Below, piece by piece: positions 36,706 to 43,997 of a DNA stretch of 64,000 bases. The notes beneath the pieces were generated by a model. That model was given only the letters and a program-made list of their open reading frames with translations, made no database searches and was not told the origin of the DNA. The stretch lies in NCBI GenBank assembly GCA_005502915.1, contig SCMT01000006.1, forward strand, positions 120,648 to 184,647, given 5' to 3'. The DNA is from Lysobacteraceae bacterium 2PB (GTDB taxonomy: Bacteria > Pseudomonadota > Gammaproteobacteria > Xanthomonadales > Xanthomonadaceae). The position numbers and the translations under genes were made by a program. The stretch's first letter is position 1, and every line of letters starts with the position of its first letter.

Positions 36706-36733
36706 GGGGATCTCCGGTCAGTCTGCGTGGATG

Positions 36734-37093
36734 TCAATCGGAGGCGGCATCGGCATCGACCGTTGCGCTGCCGGGCGCATCGGCACAATGCCGCTCGGCC
36801 GCATGCCTCTCAGCAGCATGCCCGCTCCATTGCCGGCGGGCGTTGGCGATGATCGCACGCATCCGCGCCCGGTCCCCGGTGCGCGACACCGCGATCGCAC
36901 CCAGTTCGAGCGCCCGTGTGCGCATGGCCTCGTCGATGTCGTAGTGCGCGCCGCTGCGCTTGTCCTGGAATTTGCGGCGCGGGATGCCCAGCCGCGCGGC
37001 GAAGGCATGCAGTTCCTCCAGCTCGTCGGCCATCAGGTGCGCCCAGCGCCGGCCGCGCCACGGGAAGACCGCGTTGTCGACATAGACCGCCAT
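36734..37093 (-). CDS. DUF4031 family protein
   Basis: The 119-residue protein starts with AVYVDNAVFPWRGRRWAHLMADELEELHAFA, the hallmark of DUF4031, followed by LGIPRRKFQD and HYDIDEAMRTRALELGA. Members are small cytoplasmic proteins of unknown function. The start at 37093 is chosen because the conserved domain begins immediately. It is transcribed away from the Atm1-type ABC gene. Confidence 0.82.
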   Translation of the reverse strand: MAVYVDNAVFPWRGRRWAHLMADELEELHAFAARLGIPRRKFQDKRSGAHYDIDEAMRTRALELGAIAVSRTGDRARMRAIIANARRQWSGHAAERHAAERHCADAPGSATVDADAASD

Positions 37094-37240
37094 GGCCCAG
37101 TGAAGCACGCAGCATCCGGGGGCGGCAATCCGGATGAGCGGGTCCGGTCGCACCGCGCGTCGCGCAATGGAACGCTGGCGCACCATGGATGCGTCGATTG
37201 CGGGCTTTGAAAGCGGGTGCGCGGGCCTCATCATCCCTGC

Positions 37241-39085
37241 ATGAACTCCCAGACCACCGCGCCCGAAACGCCGGCGCCCACCGTCGTGCCTTCCGCCGTG
37301 CGCGCGACCTCGCGTACCGAATGGCAGGTCCTGCGCGAACTCGCGCCGTACCTGCGTCCCTTCCTGGCCCGCATCCTGTTCGCGCTGGGCCTGGTCGTGA
37401 TCGGCAAGCTCGCCAACCTCGCGGTGCCGCTGACCCTGAAGGAACTGGTCGATGCGCTGGACCTGCGCGGCCAGCCGACGGCGCTGGTGCTGCCGGTCGG
37501 CCTGCTCATCGCCTACGGCGCCTCGCGCATCGCCACCACGCTGTTCGCCGAACTGCGCCAGGTGGTGTTCGCGCGGGTCATGGCCCGGGTCTCGCGCCGG
37601 GTCACGCTGCAGGTGTTCCGCCACCTGCACGCGCTGTCGCTGCGCTTCCACCTCGCGCGCCGCACCGGCGGCGTCGCCCGCGACGTCGAGCGCGGTGGCG
37701 AGGCGATTTCCGACCTGCTCGACTGGGTGATCTACACCATCCTGCCGACCCTGTTCGAAGTCGCGCTGGCCACCATCGTCCTGGTCTGGATGTACGACTG
37801 GACCTTCGCGCTGATCGTGCTGCTGACCCTGGCGGCGTACATCGCCTACACCTTCGTCGTCACCGAATGGCGCACGCGCTACTACCGCGCCTCGGTCGAG
37901 GCCGACACCCGCGCCAACGAACGCGCGGTGGACTCGCTGCTGAACTACGAAACCGTGAAGTATTTCGGCAACGAGGAGCACGAGGCGCGGCGCTACGACG
38001 AAACGCTCGTGCGCCTGGAGGAAGCGCAGGTGATGTCGCGCAAGACTCTCGGCGTGCTCAACCTCGGCCAGGCCGCGATCGTCGCCCTCGGCGTGAGCGC
38101 GATGATGTGGCGCGCCGCCGACGGCGTGGTCGAGGGACGCATGAGCATCGGCGACCTCGTCCTGGTCAATACCCTGCTGCTGCAGCTCTCCGCTCCACTG
38201 AACCTGCTGGGCATGATGTATCGCGAGATCAAGCAGGCCTTCACCAACCTCGAACGCCTGTTCGGCCTGCTCGACGAGCGCATGGACGTGCAGGATCGCA
38301 GCGACGCCGTGCCGCTGCGCGCGGACTGCCCGAGCCTGCGTTTCGAAGACGTACGCTTCGGCTACGATCCGCGCCGGGAGATCCTGCGCGGCATCAGCTT
38401 CGAGGTATCGCGCGGCGGCACCGTCGCCGTGGTCGGCCATTCCGGTTCCGGCAAGTCCACGCTGGCGCGGCTGCTCTATCGCTTCTACGACGTCGACGCC
38501 GGTCGCATCGCGATCGAGGATGCCGACGGCGCGGTGCGCGACATCCGCGACGTCACCCAGGCGTCGCTGCGCCAGGCCATCGCGATCGTGCCGCAGGACA
38601 CCGTGCTGTTCAACGACACGATCCACTACAACATCCTCTATGGCCGTCCCGACGCCAGCCGCGAAGAGGTCGAGGCCGCCGCGAAGGCCGCGCACATCCA
38701 CGACCGTATCCTCGCCTTCCCCGACGGCTACGACACCGAGGTCGGCGAACGCGGCCTCAAGCTGTCCGGCGGCGAGAAGCAGCGCGTCGCCATCGCCCGC
38801 GCGCTGCTCAAGAACCCCGCCATCCTGATCTTCGACGAAGCCACCTCCGCGCTGGACTCGAAGTCCGAACAGGCGATCCAGGCCGAGCTGGATCGCATCG
38901 CCGAAGGCCGCACCACGATCGTCATTGCCCACCGCCTGTCCACGGTGATGAACGCCGACGAGATCCTGGTCATGGACCAGGGCCGCATCGTCGAACGTGG
39001 TCGCCACGGCGAACTGCTCGCCCACGGCGGACACTATGCGCAGATGTGGGCGCTGCAGCAGCAGGATTCGACCGAAGGCGCATGA
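37241..39085 (+). CDS. Atm1/HMT1-type ABC transporter (permease and ATPase fused)
   Basis: The 614-residue half-transporter has about six membrane helices in residues 35-340 and an ATPase domain from about 370: Walker A GHSGSGKST, Q-loop in IVPQDTVLFNDTI, signature LSGGEKQRVAIARA, Walker B ILIFDEATSALD and the switch His in IAHRLST. Features near the membrane segment, such as NYETVKYFGNEEHE and REIKQAF, belong to the Atm1/heavy-metal exporter subgroup, which moves glutathione- or sulfur-linked compounds out of the cytoplasm. It works as a homodimer. The start at 37241 was preferred to a codon 24 bp upstream. Confidence 0.9.
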   Translation: MNSQTTAPETPAPTVVPSAVRATSRTEWQVLRELAPYLRPFLARILFALGLVVIGKLANLAVPLTLKELVDALDLRGQPTALVLPVGLLIAYGASRIATTLFAELRQVVFARVMARVSRRVTLQVFRHLHALSLRFHLARRTGGVARDVERGGEAISDLLDWVIYTILPTLFEVALATIVLVWMYDWTFALIVLLTLAAYIAYTFVVTEWRTRYYRASVEADTRANERAVDSLLNYETVKYFGNEEHEARRYDETLVRLEEAQVMSRKTLGVLNLGQAAIVALGVSAMMWRAADGVVEGRMSIGDLVLVNTLLLQLSAPLNLLGMMYREIKQAFTNLERLFGLLDERMDVQDRSDAVPLRADCPSLRFEDVRFGYDPRREILRGISFEVSRGGTVAVVGHSGSGKSTLARLLYRFYDVDAGRIAIEDADGAVRDIRDVTQASLRQAIAIVPQDTVLFNDTIHYNILYGRPDASREEVEAAAKAAHIHDRILAFPDGYDTEVGERGLKLSGGEKQRVAIARALLKNPAILIFDEATSALDSKSEQAIQAELDRIAEGRTTIVIAHRLSTVMNADEILVMDQGRIVERGRHGELLAHGGHYAQMWALQQQDSTEGA

Positions 39086-39150
39086 GAGCCTTCCCCGGGG
39101 ACGGGGAAGGCTTGGTGGTGACACTCGTCGCTGAGAGTGAATGCGGGGAT

Positions 39151-39327
39151 GCCATCCATGGCGGCACATCTTGGGCTTCGGGTCGCCCGGCCCGCACATC
39201 CCTGTGCGGGCGTTCGGGATCGCTGCGCGGTAGTGCCGCTCGTTTCGTGGGCTTGTGCGCTGCCATCCATGGCGGCACGTCGTGGGCTTCGGGCCGCCCG
39301 GCCCGCACATCCTTGTGCGGGCGTTCG
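39151..39327. repeat. Two 66-bp direct repeats containing a palindrome
   Basis: Copies lie at 39151-39216 and 39262-39327 and differ at only a few positions. Each contains GCCCGCACA, then a short loop, then TGTGCGGGC, a hairpin. They fill the gap between the ABC transporter and rtcB, with another hairpin at 39329-39361 that may terminate the rtcB transcript. The element looks like a REP-type repeat; two copies are too few and too far apart for a CRISPR. Confidence 0.65.
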
Positions 39328-39328
39328 C

Positions 39329-39361
39329 GCCCGCGCGTGCCAGTGGCACGCAAGCGCGGGC
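39329..39361 (-). terminator. Hairpin at the end of rtcB
   Basis: GCCCGCGC (39329-39336) pairs with GCGCGGGC (39354-39361), and GTGCC with GGCAC inside it, leaving a small bulge. It starts 3 bp after the rtcB stop on the minus strand. No T-run is present. Confidence 0.4.
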
Positions 39362-39363
39362 AC

Positions 39364-40584
39364 TCACCCCTTGATGCACACGACCTGTCGAAGGGTGTGC
39401 ACCACTTCGACCAGGTCGCGCTGCGCTGCCATCACCGCGTCGATGTCCTTGTACGCGGCGGGCGACTCGTCGATCACGCCCTGGTCCTTGCGGCACTCGA
39501 CGTGGGCGGTGGCTTCGCGGTGCTGCTTGAGGGTGATGCGCTGCTTCGCGGCACTGCGGCTCATCGCGCGTCCTGCGCCATGGCTGCAGCTGCAGAAGCT
39601 GTCCGGGTTGCCCTTGCCGCGAACGATGTAGCTCTTCGCGCCCATGCTGCCCGGGATGATGCCCAGCTCACCCGCGCGGGCGCTGACCGCGCCCTTGCGG
39701 GTGACCAGCAGCGACTCGCCGAAGTGCTCTTCGCGCTGGACATAGTTGTGGTGGCAGTTGACCGCCATTTTCTCCAGCTGGAACCTGGGAAGCTGCCGGC
39801 GCATTTCGTGTAACACCCGCGCCATCATCGCCTCCCGGTTGGCCCGGGCGTAATCCTGCGCCCACGACACCGCTTCCACGTAATCGTCGAAAAGCGGTTC
39901 CCCCTCCATGAAGAAGGCCAGATCCCTGTCGGGAACATGGAAGCCGAGCGTGCGGGTCATCAGCTTCTCGCGGGCACGTTCGATGAAGTACGTGCCGATG
40001 AGGTTGCCGGTGCCGCGCGACCCGGAATGCAGCATCACCCAGACGGCGTCCGATTCGTCGAGACAGATCTCGATGAAGTGGTTGCCGCCGCCGAGGGTGC
40101 CGAGCTGCCGGTCGACCTTGTCGATCCGGACCTGGCGGTGCTTGCGTTTGATCGCTTCCAGCCGCGCGAAGAGTCCGGATTGGGAGAGTTGCGTTTCGAT
40201 GCTGTCGGGGAGTCGTCGGTGTTCGCCGCCGGCGCCGTTGCCCACCGGCACGCTGCGTTCGATCGACGAACGCAGGTGCGCCAGGGACTCGGGCAGATCC
40301 TTCGCCCGCAGCGTGGTCCGGACGGCGGCCATGCCGCAGCCGATGTCCACCCCGACCGCCGCCGGGATGATGGCGCCGCGGGTCGGGATGACCGAACCCA
40401 CGGTGGCGCCCTTGCCCAGGTGCACGTCCGGCATCACCGCCACCCACGGACCCACGAAGGGGATCATCGCGATGTTCTGCAGCTGCCGGTGCGCCTCGGG
40501 TTCGAGCGGCACGCCGTCGACCCAGCCCTTGATCGGGGTGGGCGTGCTTTCGGCGTGCAGGAATTGGAAGGATGAAGTGTTCAT
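39364..40584 (-). CDS. rtcB: RNA-splicing ligase RtcB
   Basis: The 406-residue enzyme joins a 2',3'-cyclic phosphate (or 3'-phosphate) RNA end to a 5'-OH end using GTP and manganese. Its motifs are all present: DVHLGKGATVGSVIP, the metal Cys in GVDIGCGMAAVRT, GGGNHFIE, HSGSRGTG, NCHHNY and the guanylylated-His region SHGAGRAMSR. The length is normal. It is the last gene of a minus-strand operon with the 261-aa protein (35 bp upstream) and the slipin gene, whose leader region carries two tRNA-like genes. Its likely role is repair of cleaved tRNA or rRNA. Confidence 0.94.
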   Translation of the reverse strand: MNTSSFQFLHAESTPTPIKGWVDGVPLEPEAHRQLQNIAMIPFVGPWVAVMPDVHLGKGATVGSVIPTRGAIIPAAVGVDIGCGMAAVRTTLRAKDLPESLAHLRSSIERSVPVGNGAGGEHRRLPDSIETQLSQSGLFARLEAIKRKHRQVRIDKVDRQLGTLGGGNHFIEICLDESDAVWVMLHSGSRGTGNLIGTYFIERAREKLMTRTLGFHVPDRDLAFFMEGEPLFDDYVEAVSWAQDYARANREAMMARVLHEMRRQLPRFQLEKMAVNCHHNYVQREEHFGESLLVTRKGAVSARAGELGIIPGSMGAKSYIVRGKGNPDSFCSCSHGAGRAMSRSAAKQRITLKQHREATAHVECRKDQGVIDESPAAYKDIDAVMAAQRDLVEVVHTLRQVVCIKG

Positions 40585-40619
40585 GTCGAATGGTCCTGAC
40601 GGCAGGCGAAACGTCCGCT

Positions 40620-41405
40620 TCAATGTTCGCGCGGCGTGTCGTTCTGCAGTCGATGGTGGCGGAGTTCCTTCGCATCCAGCTGTCGTTTGCGGACAGCGTA
40701 CAGATCGGGTGCGCCGAACAGCCAGAGGTTGCTTTCGATGCCCTTGCGGGCGGTGTGGGTGGGGCATTGGTTCAGCGGGATCCTGCGGAGGGCATCGATC
40801 GGCATCGGTCCGTTCGGATCGATGTCCCGGATGTCGGCGACCTCGACGCGGTACCACAGGCCGCCGATGCGATGCAGTTGCCACTGCGCGTCGATGTGCC
40901 GCAGATCCTCGCGATGGAGGCCGTCGCGAAGCGCAGCCTCGCGTTGCCGTCGTTTCCGTGACGCCTGCCGCGCGGCCTTGCGGCCCTCATTGGTGCGCAA
41001 CAGTCCATTGTCGGGATCGACGAAGAATCGCGGACCCCATTCGGACACGATCGATTCAAGGCCACCCCAGCGTCGCCGGCTCAGCAGCATGCCATCCCTG
41101 CGGATGACCTTCACCGCAACGAAATCCTCCAGATGCTGGTGGATATGCTGCTGCACGGTGTTGCGGCGATCGATGCCGGCGCAGATCTCGGAGTACACCT
41201 TGTCCCACGGGCGTCCCACCTGCGAGGCGAGATAGCGTTCCAGCGGACGCAGGTTCTCGTTCAACCATTTGCGACTGCGATGTCGGCGTTTCAGGCCTTC
41301 CTGCTTCGGTGAGTCGTCGAGGTCGACCGGCAGCGGCATTTCACTCCGATAACCGCCACCGCGTCGCGGACGCTCCACGATCACCTTGTACATGTCCTTG
41401 CGCAT
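40620..41405 (-). CDS. Uncharacterised protein between slipin and RtcB
   Basis: The 261-residue protein is strongly basic, with no signal peptide or membrane helix. Notable segments are the N-terminal MYKVIVERPRRGGGYRSE, a central R-rich block (KAARQASRKRRQREAALRD) and a C-terminal part with LNQCPTHTARKGIESNLWLFGAPDLY. The charge suggests nucleic-acid or ribonucleoprotein binding, an inference only. It lies 35 bp before rtcB and 47 bp after the slipin gene, and is therefore almost certainly co-transcribed with both. I cannot assign a family; it is the least understood part of the RtcB operon. Confidence 0.75.
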   Translation of the reverse strand: MRKDMYKVIVERPRRGGGYRSEMPLPVDLDDSPKQEGLKRRHRSRKWLNENLRPLERYLASQVGRPWDKVYSEICAGIDRRNTVQQHIHQHLEDFVAVKVIRRDGMLLSRRRWGGLESIVSEWGPRFFVDPDNGLLRTNEGRKAARQASRKRRQREAALRDGLHREDLRHIDAQWQLHRIGGLWYRVEVADIRDIDPNGPMPIDALRRIPLNQCPTHTARKGIESNLWLFGAPDLYAVRKRQLDAKELRHHRLQNDTPREH

Positions 41406-41452
41406 GATGTGTGCTCGTTCGGCGTGCGGCCGGTTCCCTCCGGCCGCACGGG

Positions 41453-42577
41453 TTACTGCTTCAGGGTCACCAGCTGCTTCAGCACGCCATCCAAGCCGCC
41501 GAACACGGTGAGCTTGTCGATCTTCTCGGTCACCTTCTCCAGCGCCTCCAGCTCCTTGAGGCGCATCAGGGTCGGGTTGTCCTCGATCAGCTTCGCGGTG
41601 TTGAGCAGCGAACGCGTCGCGTTCGACTCCTCGCGACGACGGATCACGTTGGCCTGGGCCGCCTTCTCCGCCTGCACGACGCTGTTGAGGATCTCGCGCA
41701 TCTCGCCGGGCAGGATCACGTCCTTCACGCCGACGCTCAGCACCTCGACACCGAAGGCATCGACCTTGCCGCGCACGTGCTCGAAGATGTCACCATCGAG
41801 CGAGGCCTTGTCGCCGAGCAGCTCGTCCAGGGTCTTGGCCGAGACCGCCTTGCGCAGACCGTACTGCAGCTCGCGGTAGACCTGGTCGGCGAACTTCGCC
41901 ACCCGGGTGCGCGAGGCCACGGCATCGACGACGCGGATGCTGGCCGCGAGGTTCACGCGCAGCGAGACCTTGTCGCGCGTCAACAGCTCCTGGCCGGCCA
42001 CGTCGACCGCCTGGACGCGCAGGTCGACGGTCTCGATCACCACGTTCTTCTGGAGGTTCCAGAAGGCGTAGCTGCCCGGCGGCAACATGCGCTCGAAGCG
42101 GCCCTCGATGAACAGCAGGGCGACGAACTCGGTCGGTACGTCGGCGACGCCGGCCACGCGGGCCAGTACGCCGAGCTGGCGCAGGCGCCGTGCGACATCC
42201 GGTCGCACGTCCAGGCCGTCCTGCAGCGCGATGCGCTCGATTTCGACCTGCACGGGCGCGCGCCAGTACAGCTTGCGCGTGCCGGGCAGGAGCACGTCCT
42301 CGAGCTTGCCGTTCTTCGACACCAGCCCGACCTCGTCGGTGCCGATGTCGCCGAGCACGAAGTGCGCGCCGAGCGTGTCGCCGAGCGAGGCGACCAGGGT
42401 GTCGACGTCGGTGCCGGTGTATTCCGGCTTCGCGACGTTGTGCACCTTGATCTCCATGCGGCCCAGCGGGTCGGAGAAACGGTAGACACCGGGGACGAGC
42501 ACCTGCTCGAACCTACGATTACGAAACACCAGGCCGCGCTCGCCGTCGCCGATCACGACCCTCTTCTTCCAGAACAT
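41453..42577 (-). CDS. Slipin (SPFH/band 7, stomatin-like) family protein
   Basis: The 374-residue protein has a SPFH domain from about residue 120 to 290 (EFVALLFIEGRFERMLPPGSYAFW; VLLTRDKVSLRVNLAA-type segment as ELLTRDKVSLRVNLAAS) and a C-terminal helical segment (AEKAAQANVIRRREESNATRSLLNTAKLIE) typical of slipin coiled coils. It lacks a clear N-terminal membrane helix; instead there is a duplicated-looking beta domain (residues 1-110, starting FWKKRVVIGDGERGLVFRN), which makes it an unusual slipin of the kind encoded next to RtcB. A GGAGAAT ribosome site precedes the start. SPFH proteins form ring-shaped scaffolds; here it may organise the RNA-repair enzymes. Confidence 0.88.
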   Translation of the reverse strand: MFWKKRVVIGDGERGLVFRNRRFEQVLVPGVYRFSDPLGRMEIKVHNVAKPEYTGTDVDTLVASLGDTLGAHFVLGDIGTDEVGLVSKNGKLEDVLLPGTRKLYWRAPVQVEIERIALQDGLDVRPDVARRLRQLGVLARVAGVADVPTEFVALLFIEGRFERMLPPGSYAFWNLQKNVVIETVDLRVQAVDVAGQELLTRDKVSLRVNLAASIRVVDAVASRTRVAKFADQVYRELQYGLRKAVSAKTLDELLGDKASLDGDIFEHVRGKVDAFGVEVLSVGVKDVILPGEMREILNSVVQAEKAAQANVIRRREESNATRSLLNTAKLIEDNPTLMRLKELEALEKVTEKIDKLTVFGGLDGVLKQLVTLKQ

Positions 42578-42916
42578 CGGAATTCTCCAGTTGGTATGTG
42601 TATGTATGGATGTGGCTCTGGTGGTGCGATCCGTGGGCAGAGCGAGGGATCGTGTCTCGCGTGGAAGGGAGGGGATCGCCCCGGCGGCGATGTCGCGGAG
42701 CCTGCGTGCGCCGATCGCGGAGGTTTGCGTCGTCGGCATTGCGGACGAGGAGCCGCGCAATGCGTTTCGACGGAACCCGCTCGATCGGAGGACGCGAGCC
42801 CGGCGGCGTCGCCGTTGCGGTGCGTCGATCGCGTGCACTGTTCCGCCTGCGATGGACGTGCCGCGCGGGGCGGTGTCCCTGGGCTTTCGCCCGGTGTGTC
42901 ATGACGTGACAGGTCA
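42578..42916 (-). other. Leader region between the tRNA-like genes and the slipin gene
   Basis: About 340 bp with no gene that I can support. It includes a GGGC-GAAA-GCCC tetraloop hairpin (minus strand) near 42882-42893 and an AC-rich stretch just before the slipin ribosome site. No clear promoter is visible, so the tRNA-like genes may be part of the operon transcript. Confidence 0.4.
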
Positions 42917-42993
42917 TGGTTCTTGGAGCGGGAATCGAACCCGCGACACTCGGAGTCTCATTCCGATGCTCTAACCGACTGAGCTATCCAGTG
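42917..42993 (-). tRNA. Degenerate tRNA-like gene B (anticodon position reads GAG)
   Basis: The 77-nt sequence has a complete D arm (GCTC/GAGC), anticodon arm (TCGGA/TCCGA around a 7-nt loop with U33 and GAG at 34-36), a 5-nt variable region, a perfect T arm (GCGGG/CCCGC) and an encoded CCA. However, only 4 of 7 acceptor base pairs form: CACTGGA against TCCAAGA leaves the outer three mismatched. GAG would mean leucine, but true tRNA-Leu has a long variable arm that is missing here. Its 5' end overlaps the CCA of tRNA-like gene A by 2 nt. It is unlikely to work as a normal tRNA. Confidence 0.75.
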
Positions 42994-43065
42994 GTCGGTG
43001 TACCGGGATCGAACCGGCGACCTGCGGGCATACGCCCGCCGCTCTCACCGCTGAGCTAACACCGC
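42992..43065 (-). tRNA. Degenerate tRNA-like gene A
   Basis: The 74-nt sequence has a D arm (GCTC/GAGC), a T arm (GCCGG/CCGGT), an acceptor stem with 6 good pairs (CGGTGT with ACACCG) and an encoded CCA. The anticodon stem GCGGG/CCCGC encloses only 6 nt (CGTATG), so the loop is one short and U33 seems lost. The outermost acceptor pair is a G/A mismatch, and the 3' end is one base short of the canonical form. It is joined directly to tRNA-like gene B. I infer a tRNA-derived RNA that no longer serves translation. Confidence 0.7.
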
Positions 43066-43124
43066 TTCGCGAAACACCGTCTTGCGCCTCCGGCATACGC
43101 CACGGCAGGGCCGCGCGCACCGGG

Positions 43125-43295
43125 TGGTCTAGAGCGTGTGATGCACTTTTTCGTGTGCCGCGAAGGCCGTCCGGGGGTGCGGCCCGTAGCTTGCCTTGGC
43201 TACCAGCCAAGGCTGCGCCACGGAACCTTGTCTCGACGGCACAGGCTGCGCAACGCGGCATACGAAAAAGTGCATCACACGCTCTGCTAAACCAC
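43125..43295. repeat. Large palindromic (MITE-like) element upstream of the tRNA-like genes
   Basis: The arms 43131-43162 and 43254-43285 are 32-bp inverted repeats with one mismatch, and weaker complementarity continues outward to GTGGT/ACCAC at 43125 and 43295. The 91-bp centre contains another hairpin (GCCTTGGCT/AGCCAAGGC at about 43193-43212). No transposase is encoded. It may be a non-autonomous mobile element or a structured RNA on the same strand as the tRNA-like genes. Confidence 0.75.
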
Positions 43296-43668
43296 GCCGC
43301 TGGAGACGTTCGAGCGATGCTTCGCATTGCCGACGCTCGCGCATCGGCAATTCGTGCGATCGATGCGTGCGCATCGATCATGTCGGGGTTCCGCTTCGAA
43401 CGCCGCCCGCGTCGAAGCACCACAACGCACGCGAATGCGTCTGGCAGCGTGCCCTCGGCCACGGCGTGGGGATTGGCGCCGGGTGCTTCAGGGCGAAGCG
43501 GAAAGTGAAGGGAAACCACGCAGGAATGCCTGCATGGGCGCGAACGCGCGTGGTGTGGACAGCGGGTCGACCAGCGGTTCGGTCGCTGGAAACGAAACGC
43601 CCCCGGAGGGCATCCGAGGGCGTTCGCGTTCCTCGGAGATCGGGGCGACCGATCTCCCGGAAGGGTGA
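43296..43668. other. Non-coding stretch with two hairpins
   Basis: No gene can be supported here. Two hairpins lie near the right end: AACGCCC/GGGCGTT (about 43597-43626) and a perfect 9-bp stem GGAGATCGG/CCGATCTCC (43635-43643/43649-43657). In the minus direction they fall just after the small open frame ending at 43669 and could terminate it. Confidence 0.4.
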
Positions 43669-43821
43669 TCAGTCCGCTGTGAAGCCGATGTCAAATCGTG
43701 CCGCGCCATACCCGGCAAGGCACAGACCGTGTTCGCGGCGATCGCGCGACATCGGCTTGTTTTGCTGGTGGTTGGCGGGCTTCATTCGGCGGGCTGTCGT
43801 CGTGATGTGGAGGGAATTCAT
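43669..43821 (-). CDS. Possible small protein with its own promoter
   Basis: This is a 50-residue open frame (starting MNSLHITTTARRMKPANHQQ). The reasons to consider it are positional: a promoter-like sequence ends 26 bp upstream of the ATG, and a 9-bp hairpin lies 12 bp after the stop. Against it, there is no ribosome site and no recognisable domain; the same transcript could instead be a non-coding RNA. Confidence 0.3.
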   Translation of the reverse strand: MNSLHITTTARRMKPANHQQNKPMSRDRREHGLCLAGYGAARFDIGFTAD

Positions 43822-43846
43822 CGCATTCGTGCTGCGATGGGCGCGC

Positions 43847-43875
43847 ACATTACACCCGTCTCTTTTCGAATGCAA
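43847..43875 (-). promoter_or_regulatory. Sigma-70-like promoter on the minus strand
   Basis: TTGCAT (43870-43875, minus strand) and TAATGT (43847-43852) are separated by 17 bp. A run of seven A on the minus strand (43881-43887) lies just upstream, like an UP element. In this GC-rich genome such an AT-rich arrangement stands out. Transcription would start near 43840 and run towards the possible small gene and the tRNA-like region. Confidence 0.5.
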
Positions 43876-43945
43876 ACACTTTTTTTACATCCGGCGACGA
43901 ATGGTCTGGCCGATCGTGATGTGTCTTCGACAGGCGCAAAGCAAC

Positions 43946-43967
43946 GAAGCGGCCGGAGCCGCTTCGT
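43946..43967 (-). terminator. Terminator of the fasciclin gene
   Basis: CGAAGCGGC pairs perfectly with GCCGCTTCG around CGGA. Read on the minus strand it is followed by TTGCTTT, about 30 bp after the fasciclin stop codon, as expected of an intrinsic terminator. Confidence 0.65.
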
Positions 43968-43997
43968 CGGGTGATGCGATGGAAGCGCGGGATGCGA

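Noticed and set aside
39151..39327. A CRISPR array
   Set aside because: There are only two repeats, of 66 bp, with one 45-bp spacer and no cas genes.
43066..43124. A possible third tRNA-like gene upstream of gene A (a GGCGTATGCC string repeated near 43090)
   Set aside because: Only the anticodon-arm-like string matches. No D arm, T arm or acceptor pairing can be drawn, and the flanking bases belong to the palindromic element.
43129..43374. A small minus-strand protein spanning the palindromic element
   Set aside because: The frame is produced by the inverted repeat and ends inside it, with no ribosome site or conserved pattern.
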